Source: Candidatus Saccharimonadota bacterium
GTDB taxonomy: Bacteria; Patescibacteriota; Saccharimonadia; Saccharimonadales; Saccharimonadaceae
Reading direction: 5' to 3'
Length of the DNA stretch: 49,767 nucleotides
Assembly (NCBI GenBank): GCA_027492635.1
Contig: JAPUEH010000015.1
Location: 9,254 to 59,020 of the forward strand
The notes beneath the pieces were generated by a model. That model worked only from the letters and a program-made list of their open reading frames with translations. It had not been told where the DNA came from and did not search any database. Position numbers and translations under genes: made by a program. Numbering within the stretch: the stretch's first letter is position 1; each line of letters opens with the position of its first letter. Shown here in pieces: positions 1-9,334 of this stretch.

Positions 1-151
1 AACTTGTGCATAATAGATACCAAGAAGTAGTGTAACTCGGGTTAGGTATGCCTCTACAGCTTTGGCAGGCTGCTCAGCGCATAACCCGCGGTAGAATCTT
101 CGGCGCCAGATTCAAAATCACTAAATTATAATTTACTGCGAGGAGTAATTG
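1..151 (+). promoter_or_regulatory. rpoB 5' leader with inverted repeat
   Basis: This untranslated stretch precedes rpoB. It contains a perfect 7-bp inverted repeat (CGGGTTA at 38-44, TAACCCG at 82-88) enclosing a smaller one (TGCC at 49-52, GGCA at 64-67), so the RNA could form a stem with internal hairpins. A possible -10 (CATAAT, 9-14) lies upstream, but the -35 would fall outside the window. An AGGAG Shine-Dalgarno site lies at 141-145. Autoregulatory control of rpoB through this leader is an inference. Confidence 0.45.
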
Positions 152-3100
152 ATGGCTAAAACGTCACCAAGTGCGAGTACGCGTGTGTTTTTTACCGCGG
201 ACGATACAGCACTACCAATCCCGGATCTCATTGCACACCAGAAACAATCTTGGAACGAGTTTGTTGAAACTGGTTTGGGCGAGATTTTTGCGGAACTAAA
301 CCCAATCGAAGACTATACAGGGCAAAAACTTGAGCTTCGATTTAAAGAATACGCGTTTCAGGATCCAAAAAACACCGAACGCTATGCAAAAGAAAACAAC
401 ATCACCTTTGACGCGCCGCTTCATGCAAATGTTGAGCTCACAAACAAGGTGACAGGCGAAGTCAAAGAGCAAGAAATCTACCTCGGTGACTACCCATGGA
501 TGACTGACCGTGGTACGTTTGTTATCAACGGTACAGAGCGTGTGGTCGTGAGCCAGCTCATCCGTAGCTCGGGTGTATTCTTTACGGCTGATACTGTCGC
601 TGGCCACAACAACTACGGCGCCAAGCTGATCCCCGGCCGTGGTGCGTGGCTTGAGTTTGAGACGGCATCAAACGGTGCGATGTATGTCAAAATCGACCGT
701 CGCCGCAAGCTTCCTGTGACAACATTGCTACGCGCACTTGGCCACAGCAAGACAAGCGAGATTAAGAGTTTGTTTGCCGATGTGGATACTGGTGATGTGA
801 AATATATCGATGTGACGCTCGAAAAAGATACAACTCGCGGCAACAACGAAGCACTCATCGAAGTCTATCGCCGTCTGCGCCCAGGCGACCTCGCAACGGT
901 CGAGAACGCTCGTAATATGATTGAGCGTATGTTCTTTGATTTCAAGCGTTTCGACTATAGCCGAGTCGGACGCTACAAGCTCAACCAGCGCCTCGGTATT
1001 GACTTGCCAAACACTACCGAAAACCGCGTATTCCAGATGAGCGACTTGATTGCGATCATCAAAGAGATTATCCGTCTCAACAATACGCAGGATCCTGCTG
1101 ATGATATCGATGCTTTGAGCAATCGCCGCGTCAACCTCGTCGGTGAGCTCGTCGCGCGCCAATTCCGTGTCGGTATGCTTCGTATGCAGCGCAACGCTAT
1201 GGATCGCATGAGCATGAGCGACATCGAAAACGTGACTCCTGGCCAGCTGATTAACGCGCGTCCAGTCGTGGCTGCCGTGCGCGAATTCTTCGCAAGCTCA
1301 CAGCTTTCACAGTTGATGGATGAGACAAACCCACTCGCAGAGCTGAGCCACAAGCGACGCCTCAGCTCGATGGGTCCTGGCGGACTGAGCCGCGAACGTG
1401 CTGGATTTGACGTGCGTGACGCACACCCAACGCACTACGGCCGCCTCTGCTCTGTAGAGACACCAGAAGGCGCCAACATTGGTCTCGTGCTCAACCTTGC
1501 GGCGTATGCTCGTGTCAACGAGTACGGCTTTATTGAGACACCGTACCTCAAGGTAAAAGACGGTAAAGTTACCGATGAAGTGGTCTATCTCGACGCTGCC
1601 GAAGAGCGCGGCGAAGTGATCGCCGATGCTGGTGCGGAACTCAACGACGACGGTACGTTTACCGATGAGCGCGTGTCTGCGCGTATCGACATGAAGCCGG
1701 GACAGATTGACGCGCAGGAAGTAACGTATATGGACGCTGCTCACAAGCAGATTCTTGGTGCGCCTGCCGGGCTGATTCCGTTTATCGAGAAAAATCGTAT
1801 CGACCGCTCGCTCACTGGCTCAAACATGCAGAAGCAGGCTGTGCCACTTCTCAATCCAGAGGCGCCTATTGTGGGTACTGGTGTTGAAAGTGTTGTTGCG
1901 CGCAACTCTAGTCAGCTTGTTGTCGCAGAAGCGGACGGCGAAGTTGTCCGTGCGGATGGCGACGTGATTGAGGTGAAATACAAAGATGGTGTGAAGGCGT
2001 ATGAGCCGATTCACTTCCAGAAGAGCAATGATGATCGCTCAATCAACCAAAAAGTTCGTGTAACTCGCGGCGACAAAGTTAAAGCTGGTGATATCCTGAT
2101 CGAAGGTGCATCTGTAGCCGATGGTGAGATGGCACTTGGTCGCGACCTTCGCGTGGCGTTTATGCCATGGGGCGGCTACAATATGGACGACGCGATTATT
2201 TTGAGTAATCGCCTCGTGCAAGACGATGAACTTACGAGCATCAACATCAAAGATTACATGGTAGAAGTGCGTGAAACCAAGCTTGGCGACGAACAGACGA
2301 CGCGCGATATCCCAAATGTATCTGAATATACTCTTCGTCACCTTGATGAATACGGTATTGTGCAGGTTGGCTCAGAAGTGAAGGCTGGCGACGTGCTCGT
2401 GGGTAAGATTACTCCAAAAGGCGAGCAAGAGCTTAGCTCTGAAGAGCGTCTGCTTCGTGCTATCTTTGGTGAAAAAGCCAAAGACGTGCGCGACACCAGC
2501 CAACGTATGAATAACGCAGGCGGTGGCAAAGTCGTTGGCGTGAAGCTATTTACTCGCGAAGATGGTCACGAGCTCAAAGCTGGCGTACTCAAGCAGATTC
2601 AGATTTTTGTTGCTCAAACACGCAAGATTAGTGTTGGTGACAAGCTGGCAGGACGCCATGGTAACAAAGGTGTTGTAGCTCGAATTCTCCCTGTTGAAGA
2701 TATGCCGTTTATGGAAGATGGTACACCAGTCGACGTGATTTTGAATCCACTTGGTGTGCCAAGCCGTATGAATATTGGTCAGCTTTTTGAAACACACCTC
2801 GGTATGGCAGCACGTGCGCTCGGCTACAAAGTAGCGACACCGCCGTTTAATGGTGTAAGTGATGAAAAGATTTCTGATGAACTTGAAAAAGCTGGTTTTG
2901 CCCGTGATGGCAAGGTGCAGCTGTTTGATGGCCGCAACGGCGATGCCTTTGAAGAGCGCACCACTGTTGGTGTGATGCATATGATTAAGCTTCACCACAT
3001 GGTGAGCGACAAGATCCACGCACGAAGCACTGGTCCGTACACAATGGTGACACAGCAGCCACTTGGCGGTAAAGCGCAAAACGGTGGTCAGCGATTCGGT

Positions 3101-3511
3101 GAGATGGAGGTGTGGGCACTCGAAGCATATGGTGCGGCAACGACACTTCAGGAAATGCTCACAATCAAGTCCGACGATGTGTATGGACGTGCTAAAGCCT
3201 ACGAATCAATCATCAAAGACGAGGCGATTGTTGGTCCTAAGCTCCCAGAATCGTTTAACGTGCTTGTCAAAGAGCTGCAGGGCTTGGGTCTGCGCGTTGA
3301 CTTGATGGATGAAGGCGAGGAAGTTGATGCAGAAAACCTTATCGCGGCAGCAGCACCAGAAGGCGTGGCAGTAGATACACCAACAGCCGAAGTGATTGCG
3401 GCGGATCTTGAGGGCGACCTCGAAGACGGCGGCATCTCACTCGAAGAGATTGGCGAAGACGAAGAAGCAACAGAAACAGCTGAAGAAGCTGAATACAAGG
3501 AGGAGGCGTAA
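152..3511 (+). CDS. rpoB: DNA-directed RNA polymerase subunit beta
   Basis: This is the beta subunit of RNA polymerase, forming one half of the catalytic cleft. The 1119-residue protein carries the rifampicin-region block around residues 385-420 (NPLAELSHKRRLSS, then GPGGLSRERAGF), the VETPEGANIGL segment, GDKLAGRHGNKGVV near residue 830, and the C-terminal block MEVWALEAYGAA that contacts beta-prime. It ends in an acidic tail. The ATG at 152 is preferred over an in-frame TTG at 149 because AGGAG lies 6 bases upstream of it. rpoC starts one base after the stop, so the two are co-transcribed. The usual rplJ-rplL neighbours are not seen in the 151 bases upstream. Confidence 0.99.
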   Translation: MAKTSPSASTRVFFTADDTALPIPDLIAHQKQSWNEFVETGLGEIFAELNPIEDYTGQKLELRFKEYAFQDPKNTERYAKENNITFDAPLHANVELTNKVTGEVKEQEIYLGDYPWMTDRGTFVINGTERVVVSQLIRSSGVFFTADTVAGHNNYGAKLIPGRGAWLEFETASNGAMYVKIDRRRKLPVTTLLRALGHSKTSEIKSLFADVDTGDVKYIDVTLEKDTTRGNNEALIEVYRRLRPGDLATVENARNMIERMFFDFKRFDYSRVGRYKLNQRLGIDLPNTTENRVFQMSDLIAIIKEIIRLNNTQDPADDIDALSNRRVNLVGELVARQFRVGMLRMQRNAMDRMSMSDIENVTPGQLINARPVVAAVREFFASSQLSQLMDETNPLAELSHKRRLSSMGPGGLSRERAGFDVRDAHPTHYGRLCSVETPEGANIGLVLNLAAYARVNEYGFIETPYLKVKDGKVTDEVVYLDAAEERGEVIADAGAELNDDGTFTDERVSARIDMKPGQIDAQEVTYMDAAHKQILGAPAGLIPFIEKNRIDRSLTGSNMQKQAVPLLNPEAPIVGTGVESVVARNSSQLVVAEADGEVVRADGDVIEVKYKDGVKAYEPIHFQKSNDDRSINQKVRVTRGDKVKAGDILIEGASVADGEMALGRDLRVAFMPWGGYNMDDAIILSNRLVQDDELTSINIKDYMVEVRETKLGDEQTTRDIPNVSEYTLRHLDEYGIVQVGSEVKAGDVLVGKITPKGEQELSSEERLLRAIFGEKAKDVRDTSQRMNNAGGGKVVGVKLFTREDGHELKAGVLKQIQIFVAQTRKISVGDKLAGRHGNKGVVARILPVEDMPFMEDGTPVDVILNPLGVPSRMNIGQLFETHLGMAARALGYKVATPPFNGVSDEKISDELEKAGFARDGKVQLFDGRNGDAFEERTTVGVMHMIKLHHMVSDKIHARSTGPYTMVTQQPLGGKAQNGGQRFGEMEVWALEAYGAATTLQEMLTIKSDDVYGRAKAYESIIKDEAIVGPKLPESFNVLVKELQGLGLRVDLMDEGEEVDAENLIAAAAPEGVAVDTPTAEVIAADLEGDLEDGGISLEEIGEDEEATETAEEAEYKEEA

Positions 3512-3512
3512 T

Positions 3513-6500
3513 ATGTCACGAGTAGTTCCTGGTACGGGTATTGCAGACTTTGACGCTGTGCGTCTGGTTGTGGCGAGCCCAGAGGATGTCCGCAAGTGGA
3601 GTCACGGCGAAGTGACAAAACCAGAAACAATCAACTATCGTACTCAAAAACCTGAGCGTGATGGATTGTTCTGCGAGAGGATTTTTGGTCCAGTTAAAGA
3701 TATTAATCCGCATGATAGCAAGCTCAAAGGCGTGCGTAGCCGTGAAGCTGCTGTCGATAAAAACGGCGAGCTTGTTACCAAATCAATCGTCCGACGTGAG
3801 CGCATGGGACATATTGAGCTTGCGGCGCCGGTTGCACACATTTGGTTTATGCGTGGCACGCCAAGTGCAATGAGCTTGCTGCTCGGCATGACAGTGCGCA
3901 ATATCGAGCGTGTCGCCTACTTTGCTAATTACGTGATTTTGAACGTTGATGTTGAAAAACGTGATCAGTTCCTCGCGGATCTCGAAGCAGAGACAGAAGC
4001 GGGCCGTGCAGCCATCAAGATTCGCTACGAAAAAGAAGCTGAAGCAGACGGCGCAGACGTCAAAGCGCTTGCCGAGGCTCAGTCTCGCGAAGTTGAAGAG
4101 CTGAATGAAAACTATACTGTGCGCAAGAGTCAGCTTGACGGTCTCGTCAAGGGTGCGATCATCAATGAGACAGATTATCGTAATTTGCCTGAAGAGTACG
4201 AAGAAATCGTTGAAGTGGGTATGGGCGGTACAGCAATCAAGCAACTGCTTGATGAGATTGACCTGCCTGTACTGATTCGCGAACTCACAGAAGAAGTCGA
4301 GGGTGCAAAAGGACAGCGTGAGAAGAAGCTTCTCAAGCGCCTCAAGGTGCTCGAAAGTATGCATGCTGCGGGCATCAAGCCAAGTAGCTTGACACTCACT
4401 GTACTTCCTGTGATTCCTCCAGACCTTCGTCCGATGGTGCAGTTGACTGGTGGTCGTTTTGCGACCAGTGACCTTAACGATTTGTATCGTCGTGTCATCA
4501 ACCGTAACAACCGTCTCAAAAAGCTGCTCGATCTCAATGCGCCAGAAGTGATTCGTCGCAACGAAATGCGTATGCTGCAAGAAGCAGTCGATGCGCTTGT
4601 CGACAATAGTGCTGCTCGCGGTGGACGTGCGGTGAATGCCACTGGCGGTCGCCGACGCCTTAAGTCGCTCAGCGATATGCTCAAAGGTAAGCAGGGTCGT
4701 TTCCGCCAAAACCTTCTTGGTAAGCGCGTTGATTACTCTGGCCGCTCGGTGATTGTCGTGGGTCCAAAACTCAAGATTAATCAATGCGGCTTGCCAAAGC
4801 AAATGGCACTAGAACTCTTCAAACCATTTGTGATCAGCTGGTTGCTCCGCAATGAATACGCACATAATATTCGTAGCGCGACTCGTTTGATTGAAGCTGG
4901 TGACACCGCGGTATGGGACGCGCTCGACTCTGTGATTGAAGGCAAGTACGTGCTCCTTAACCGTGCGCCATCGCTCCACCGTCTATCTATTCAGGCATTC
5001 CAGCCAGTGTTGGTAGAAGGCAAGGCAATTCAACTGCACCCACTCGTGGCCAACGGATTTAACGCCGACTACGATGGCGACCAGATGGCCGTACACTTGC
5101 CGCTGTCTGAAGACGCGCAGCGCGAAGCTCGTGAGCTCATGAGCGCAACAAACAACTTGCTGAAGCCTGCCGATGGTAGCCCAGTGCTCAATATCGGCCA
5201 GGACGTCGTGCTCGGTAACTACTACCTGACCTACGAAAAACCTGCCGCGCAGACTGAAACTCGAAAAGCGTTTAGCTCTGTATATGAAGCGGAAATGGCG
5301 TATGACAATGGTGTTATCCAACTCCAAACGCCTATCCGTGTATTCTCCAAGGGCGAGATTCGCGATACGACACTTGGTCGCGTGTTCTTCAATGAGATTT
5401 TGCCGGAGGATTTCCCGTACGACGAGAATATTCAGACGAAGAAACAGCTCAAAAAAGTGCTTGCAAAAGTCTTCCAGCGCTATGGTGCCGAAGAAACAGC
5501 CAAGACAGCTGACCGCATGAAAGGCCTCGCCTTCCGCTTCGCGACCGTCGCGGCCGTATCGACTGGTAAGGGTGACTACATCAACTTTGAACAAATCAAT
5601 GAGTTCGTGGCCGAAGGTGATGCCAAAGCCGCGCTTGTGTCTGATCAATTCGATGAAGGATTGTTGACAGAAGACGAACGCTACAACCTTACCGTAAATA
5701 CATGGCGCGGTGTTGACAATCAAGTAACAGATTTCCTTCGTGCTCAATTGTCAAATATGGACACGAGTATTTCTGTGATGGTCAACTCTGGTGCTCGTGG
5801 TGATATCTCGAACGTCAAGCTTGCGAGCGCGATGATTGGTATTCAGGTGGACGCCACCAACCGCGAGATTGAGCTGCCTATCCGTTCGAACTTCAAAAAA
5901 GGTCTTTCGAGCCTCGAAGCCTTTGTGGCAACACGAGGTGCACGCAAGGGTCTCATCGATACAGCGCTCAAGACTGCCGACTCAGGTTATCTGACGCGTC
6001 GTCTTGTTGACGTGTCGCAAGACGTCTTTACTGTCGAAGACGAGGCGGGCGACGATGAGGGCTACACGATTCGCCGCTCTGAGACAGAAGACACGATGAT
6101 TGAATTTGGCAACCGTCTATTTGGCCGCTACACCGCGCAAGCCGTGCCGGGTCATATCGATGCAGACCAGCTCATCACGCGTGAAGTGGCTGATGCAATC
6201 GATGCCGATGCAAAGGTTACCGAGGTAAAGATCCAGAGCGTGCTCTCGACACGTAGCCTCAAGGGTATTCCTCGCAAGAGTTACGGTATTGATATGGCAA
6301 CCGGTAAGCTGGTCGATAATGCACAGCCTGTTGGTGTGATCGCCGCGCAGTCTGTCGGTGAGCCGGGTACACAGCTGACACTCCGAACCTTCCACAACTC
6401 CGGCGTGGCTGGTGGTGACATTACTCAGGGTCTGCCTCGTGTTGAAGAGTTGTTCGAAGCTCGCCAGCCAAAAGGCCAGGCATATATTACTGAAGTTGCT

Positions 6501-7331
6501 GGTACTGTCGATGTATGGGAAGACGGCAAGAAATATGTTGTCCAAGTAACGCCATCAACGGGTAAAGTCGAGAAAATCAAGCTCGATGGACGTAAATTGG
6601 CTGTCAAAGAAGGTAGCAACGTCAAAGTCGGTGATGTTATCGCGAGTGCTGATGAGGGCGCTGCGCCAATCGTCGCGCCCTTTGACGGTGTCGTAGAGGC
6701 AACTGACGAGATGGTTATCATCGCGGCAAATGCCAGTGCGCCAGTGCGCTACGAAGTGCCAGGAAGCACACAACTTGTTGTGGCAGCTGGCGATATCGTC
6801 GAAGCGGGTGACCGCCTGACGATCGGCTCGCTCAACCTACAAGATCTGATGCGCCTCAAGGGCACGGAAGCAACGCAGCGCTACATCATCAACCAAGTGC
6901 TTAATATCTACGCCGCACAGGGTCAAGACGTTGCCGACAAGCACCTTGAGATCATTGTGCGCCAGATGTTTAGCCGCGTACAGATCGAAGAGCCGGGCGA
7001 TAGCGACTTTGTCACGGGTGATATCGTGTCCAAGGCTGCTGTGGTGGATGAAAACGAGAAGCTTGCCGGAGAGGGTAAAGAGCTCGTCGGTTACACTCAG
7101 TTGCTGCTTGGTATCACCAAGGTGTCTATCTGGAGTGATAGCTGGCTATCTGCGGCATCGTTCCAAGACACGACTCGCGTGCTCATCAACGCAGCCACAA
7201 GCGGCCGCGCCGACCATCTGCATGGCCTCAAGGAAAATGTGATCATTGGTCGCAAGATTCCTGTGGGTACAGGTGTCGAGCAAGCTGAGGCGAGTACTGA
7301 GATCGTCGAAGCCGAAGATTTCGATATCTAA
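3513..7331 (+). CDS. rpoC: DNA-directed RNA polymerase subunit beta-prime, zinc sites lost
   Basis: This is the catalytic beta-prime subunit of 1272 residues. The Mg-binding loop NADYDGDQMAVHLPLS starts near residue 517, and the bridge-helix/trigger-loop region contains GVIAAQSVGEPGTQLT near residue 940. The start at 3513 has GGAGG about 6 bases upstream; longer in-frame starts would run into rpoB. Both canonical zinc motifs are gone. After GLFCERIFGP (residues 51-60), where CxC...CxxC is expected, the sequence is VKDINPHDSKLKGVRSREAA. In the second site EDDCG is EDEAG, VLTC is VLST and GVCxxCYG is GIPRKSYG. The substitutions are in frame and the flanking blocks are well conserved, so this is not a sequencing error. 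Confidence 0.99.
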   Translation: MSRVVPGTGIADFDAVRLVVASPEDVRKWSHGEVTKPETINYRTQKPERDGLFCERIFGPVKDINPHDSKLKGVRSREAAVDKNGELVTKSIVRRERMGHIELAAPVAHIWFMRGTPSAMSLLLGMTVRNIERVAYFANYVILNVDVEKRDQFLADLEAETEAGRAAIKIRYEKEAEADGADVKALAEAQSREVEELNENYTVRKSQLDGLVKGAIINETDYRNLPEEYEEIVEVGMGGTAIKQLLDEIDLPVLIRELTEEVEGAKGQREKKLLKRLKVLESMHAAGIKPSSLTLTVLPVIPPDLRPMVQLTGGRFATSDLNDLYRRVINRNNRLKKLLDLNAPEVIRRNEMRMLQEAVDALVDNSAARGGRAVNATGGRRRLKSLSDMLKGKQGRFRQNLLGKRVDYSGRSVIVVGPKLKINQCGLPKQMALELFKPFVISWLLRNEYAHNIRSATRLIEAGDTAVWDALDSVIEGKYVLLNRAPSLHRLSIQAFQPVLVEGKAIQLHPLVANGFNADYDGDQMAVHLPLSEDAQREARELMSATNNLLKPADGSPVLNIGQDVVLGNYYLTYEKPAAQTETRKAFSSVYEAEMAYDNGVIQLQTPIRVFSKGEIRDTTLGRVFFNEILPEDFPYDENIQTKKQLKKVLAKVFQRYGAEETAKTADRMKGLAFRFATVAAVSTGKGDYINFEQINEFVAEGDAKAALVSDQFDEGLLTEDERYNLTVNTWRGVDNQVTDFLRAQLSNMDTSISVMVNSGARGDISNVKLASAMIGIQVDATNREIELPIRSNFKKGLSSLEAFVATRGARKGLIDTALKTADSGYLTRRLVDVSQDVFTVEDEAGDDEGYTIRRSETEDTMIEFGNRLFGRYTAQAVPGHIDADQLITREVADAIDADAKVTEVKIQSVLSTRSLKGIPRKSYGIDMATGKLVDNAQPVGVIAAQSVGEPGTQLTLRTFHNSGVAGGDITQGLPRVEELFEARQPKGQAYITEVAGTVDVWEDGKKYVVQVTPSTGKVEKIKLDGRKLAVKEGSNVKVGDVIASADEGAAPIVAPFDGVVEATDEMVIIAANASAPVRYEVPGSTQLVVAAGDIVEAGDRLTIGSLNLQDLMRLKGTEATQRYIINQVLNIYAAQGQDVADKHLEIIVRQMFSRVQIEEPGDSDFVTGDIVSKAAVVDENEKLAGEGKELVGYTQLLLGITKVSIWSDSWLSAASFQDTTRVLINAATSGRADHLHGLKENVIIGRKIPVGTGVEQAEASTEIVEAEDFDI

Positions 7332-7356
7332 GTCGGACAAGATAGTAGCTAGCAAA

Positions 7357-7396
7357 CAACCGCGACATCGCTCTAGGTGTCGCGGTTGTGCTTTTG
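7357..7396 (+). terminator. rpoBC intrinsic terminator
   Basis: A perfect 11-bp stem (CAACCGCGACA at 7357-7367, TGTCGCGGTTG at 7378-7388) with a 10-base loop is followed by a T-rich tract (7389-7400), 25 bases after the rpoC stop. Confidence 0.85.
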
Positions 7397-7399
7397 TTC

Positions 7400-7408
7400 T
7401 GGTATACT
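7400..7408 (+). promoter_or_regulatory. Extended -10 promoter of the surface-protein gene
   Basis: TGG followed by TATACT (7403-7408) forms an extended -10 element, directly downstream of the rpoBC terminator and 28 bases before the start codon. No good -35 is visible. Confidence 0.55.
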
Positions 7409-7436
7409 GTATGTATCTAGAAGGCTAATTTTTGGG

Positions 7437-9149
7437 ATGATAGGGAAGAAGTTACTGACATTGCTCACGGGGACGACACTAGCGCTGGTAGCGGGCGTGT
7501 TGTTGCATGTGGAGACGTTTGCAGCAACGCAGACGGTGAATGTGTTTCCAAATTACGACATATCGCTTGGTAACTGGACAGACAAGTCTGGCGGTGCGGA
7601 TTTCTGGGGTAGAATACATCGCCAGACGAGTTCGAGAAATGACAGCTCATGGATATGTTCAAAAAACTCCACCGCAAATGCAATATTTGGTGCAGGGGCC
7701 ACAGAAAACCCTGGAGGTGCGCCAGCAGTAATACCAAACATCCAGCAGGGAGTAGTTTCTATGTCTGCAGAAACTAGTGGCAAGACATCATATAAATTTC
7801 TTGATTTCAGCTATCCTAATATTACACTGCAAGTCTTGCTGAATGGCTCGGTTATAGGCACCGCTACAGCGAATTGGCCAAATAATTCAGTGCTTGGTAC
7901 GGATAGCTGTACGGGTACGTTCGGCGCATGGCAAACAACGACAGTGGGTACGGTTACTGCATCGGTGGGTAGCGAGTGGACGCAAAGTCAAATTGATACA
8001 TTACAATTTGGCCTTTCACGATCTGGCAATGCTCGCTCGACACGTGTCATGTCGATGTATGCGCAGCTGAGCTACATTACCTACTCAACATTGACACAAA
8101 ACGGCTACCGCTTTTATCAAAACGCCAGCTCTACAACACCAGGTGCCGCGCTAGGTTCGACAGCCTCTACGCCGCTCGACTTTAATCGTGATATCTATGG
8201 CTCTACGTTTCGGCTTCGCGCGGCAGTGCAGTCGACGAGCGAGCGGTGGCTACGGCAATATGGCAGTTACAAGCTTCAATACGCCAACAAGGGCGCGGGT
8301 ACCTGTGCGTCGCCAACTGGCGGCTATTTGGATGTAGGTAGCAGCGGGGATATTCGTTGGTATACCAATGCCGGTGCGACAAATGGCGCGAGTATTGCCA
8401 ACGTGACAGGGCAGCCATCTGGCACTATGGTGCCGCAGCGCTATCAGTCGGCAAATCCATTTAGCAAACAGCAGCAAGTACCCGACGGGCAATCTGGTAT
8501 ATGGGATTTTTCTTTGCAATATGCAGGAGCTGATTATGGTGCGTCGTACTGCTTCCGAATCATCAATAGTGATGGTGATACGCAGCCACTTGCAGGCTAT
8601 ACGAACTATCCGGAAATCCGTATCACGGGCGATCTTGCGATGTCTTTTGTGAATGCGTCGGGCGTGCCAATAGGAACGCCATCGATCGCATTTTCTGGTC
8701 TTACCGCAGCGCCGTCGTGTCAGACGAGCACTGGTACGCTTGGGGCAACTGCGGCTCGTCTTCGTCTCTCGGACAATCGTGCCGCGGGCAACTGGACAAT
8801 TGCGATGGCGGCGACTGGCGGCGCAAGCGCAAAATGGACTGCCGGTACAAAACAATACTCGTTTAATGACGCGGCCGGTTCTCCGGCGGGCTGTACAAAT
8901 GGGCAGCTCAGTGTTGGTTTTGGATCGATTGCTATTGCGCCAAAGAGCGGTTGTACGACCACGGGAGTCGGTGGCGGTACAGGCGTTGCATTTAGTGGTG
9001 CGACGTCTGTCGCGATTGGTAGCGGGATTGGTGCAAACCGCTTCTGCTATTGGGATATTACGGGCATCTCATTGTCTCAAAAAGTGCCAGCATCAACCTC
9101 TCCAGGCGAATACTCTGTGGGTATGACACTGACTGTCACGGCCGTATAG
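7437..9149 (+). CDS. Secreted beta-rich surface protein
   Basis: This is a 570-residue exported protein of unknown function. Residues 1-29 form a signal peptide (two Lys, a hydrophobic core, then ETFA before ATQT). The mature part is rich in Ser, Thr, Gly, Tyr and Trp, has few charges and contains several Cys. It looks like two or three beta-sandwich modules. The middle module (NGYRFYQN..., FRLRAAV..., YKLQYA..., SYCFRI...) resembles a type I see repeatedly in CPR secreted proteins. The last 150 residues end in YSVGMTLTVTAV, somewhat like WxL-type cell-surface domains. There is no LPXTG motif or C-terminal membrane anchor. I chose the ATG at 7437 because the signal peptide begins there; AGAAGG lies 12 bases upstream. 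A role in host contact is inference. Confidence 0.8.
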   Translation: MIGKKLLTLLTGTTLALVAGVLLHVETFAATQTVNVFPNYDISLGNWTDKSGGADFWGRIHRQTSSRNDSSWICSKNSTANAIFGAGATENPGGAPAVIPNIQQGVVSMSAETSGKTSYKFLDFSYPNITLQVLLNGSVIGTATANWPNNSVLGTDSCTGTFGAWQTTTVGTVTASVGSEWTQSQIDTLQFGLSRSGNARSTRVMSMYAQLSYITYSTLTQNGYRFYQNASSTTPGAALGSTASTPLDFNRDIYGSTFRLRAAVQSTSERWLRQYGSYKLQYANKGAGTCASPTGGYLDVGSSGDIRWYTNAGATNGASIANVTGQPSGTMVPQRYQSANPFSKQQQVPDGQSGIWDFSLQYAGADYGASYCFRIINSDGDTQPLAGYTNYPEIRITGDLAMSFVNASGVPIGTPSIAFSGLTAAPSCQTSTGTLGATAARLRLSDNRAAGNWTIAMAATGGASAKWTAGTKQYSFNDAAGSPAGCTNGQLSVGFGSIAIAPKSGCTTTGVGGGTGVAFSGATSVAIGSGIGANRFCYWDITGISLSQKVPASTSPGEYSVGMTLTVTAV

Positions 9150-9158
9150 CTTCGCCCC

Positions 9159-9187
9159 TTGTCATGCGCGGGTATTTTTGCTATACT
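9159..9187 (+). promoter_or_regulatory. rpsL-rpsG promoter
   Basis: The -35 TTGTCA (9159-9164), a 17-bp spacer and the extended -10 TGC-TATACT (9182-9187) drive rpsL. The 5' leader is about 140 bases. It contains a CTAGA/TCTAG hairpin near its 5' end and two copies of ACGTGAG flanking GAGCTGGAAGCAA. Confidence 0.8.
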
Positions 9188-9334
9188 GGTCGCTAGAGTT
9201 TCCTCTTTTTGATCTAGTAAGCGATAAGAATGTGTACACGTGAGCTGGAAGCAAAAAGGCAATAGACGTGAGGCGGAGATGCTGAATCCAAATCATACAT
9301 AAATGTATCAAATAAGCCAAAAGGATTTTTATAG

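Noticed and set aside
1-110. Possible tRNA-like sequence in the rpoB leader
   Set aside because: A GATTCAAAATC stretch resembles a T arm, but no acceptor or anticodon arm can be formed.
296-607. Minus-strand ORFs inside rpoB and rpoC, including several of 100-340 codons
   Set aside because: They lie antisense to strongly conserved genes, have no promoter or ribosome-binding site, and show no recognisable protein pattern.
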